A DNA stretch of 46,171 nt from the IMG/VR virus record IMGVR_UViG_3300045051_000154, positions 1 through 46,171 of that record; one strand, written 5' to 3'. Below are positions 46,129 through 46,171 of the stretch, piece by piece. Within the stretch, counting starts at the first letter, position 1; the number at the start of each line of letters is the position of its first letter. Source of the DNA: a virus. Both the position numbers and the translations under genes were made by a program. Below the pieces are notes generated by a model, which did no database searches, was not told the DNA's origin, and saw only the letters and a list, made by a program, of their open reading frames with translations.

Positions 46129-46171
46129 ATGAATATGCTTCAACTGAGTTTAGCGCTATCACTCCCCCTGC
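46129..46171 (+). CDS. Start of a further gene cut by the window end (partial)
   Basis: An open frame from ATG 46129 (MNMLQLSLALSLPL...) to the window edge, with AGGACGG just upstream. Too short to assign; it may be the next gene of the replication block. Confidence 0.3.
   Translation, partial: MNMLQLSLALSLPL

Noticed and set aside
1-46171. Stop-codon reassignment (alternative genetic code)
   Set aside because: All well-recognised genes end normally at TAA, TAG or TGA, often in ATGA or TAATG overlaps, and the tRNA anticodon is CCA, not a suppressor.
1-46171. CRISPR array
   Set aside because: No regularly spaced direct repeats with unique spacers; the only regular DNA repeats are coding repeats at 23876-24922.
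1-46171. Insertion sequence or transposase
   Set aside because: No transposase motif and no paired terminal inverted repeats around genes.

Overview
The window is part of a tailed double-stranded DNA phage genome (Caudoviricetes), probably with a podovirus-like particle. It encodes a terminase pair, a large P22-type portal, a scaffold, a Mu gpT-like capsid protein, a head-tail adaptor, a beta-propeller-like tail protein, tail fibres and a set of large internal (ejection) protein candidates. No tail tube, sheath or classical tape-measure gene is visible. The standard genetic code is used and nearly every start has an AGGAGG-like Shine-Dalgarno site. No integrase or repressor is visible, so nothing here argues for lysogeny. 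The host cannot be named.

Layout. (1) 1-5350, + strand: DNA metabolism, with a DnaB C-terminus cut by the window edge, a metallophosphoesterase, several tiny zinc-ribbon proteins, a RecA homologue, a lysozyme-fold protein, a tRNA-Trp, an NrdD-like mini-protein and an HNH protein. Inside it, about 4040-4820 looks like an independent G+C-rich transcription unit followed by a strongly folded non-coding segment. (2) 5301-7624, - strand: RusA-like resolvase, holin, amidase endolysin and two small membrane proteins (lysis module). (3) 7665-15654, - strand: internal virion/ejection protein candidates. (4) 15663-27278, - strand: tail proteins, fibres, a histidine-rich repeat protein, and a QueC-like PP-loop enzyme next to a membrane protein. 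(5) 27299-38223, - strand: head proteins, scaffold, portal, terminases and a leading set of very small genes. (6) 38224-38935: divergent control region with opposed sigma-70-like promoters. (7) 38936-46171, + strand: an early operon of about 20 small, mostly unknown, tightly overlapped genes ending in an SbcC/Rad50-like ATPase and an SSB-like protein.

Control. Two promoter classes can be read. TTGACN/TATAAT-type promoters sit in the divergent region. A second family shares an extended -10 motif (TGNTATAATATATA) that usually begins just after the stop codon of the upstream gene. It precedes the moron-like unit, the lysis module, the ejection block, the adaptor block, a fibre block (degenerate copy), the scaffold/capsid block and, inside the terminase gene, the portal. 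The scaffold/capsid transcript starts with a leader of about 215 nt in which an 11-bp stem competes with an intrinsic terminator, and a 12-bp pairing reaches into the stem's apical loop. It also carries two tandem GAAA-loop hairpins with compensatory differences. This leader is the strongest candidate for an undescribed regulatory system. A second structured leader precedes the terminase-side operon.

All functional names come from motif recognition by eye; no database search was possible.
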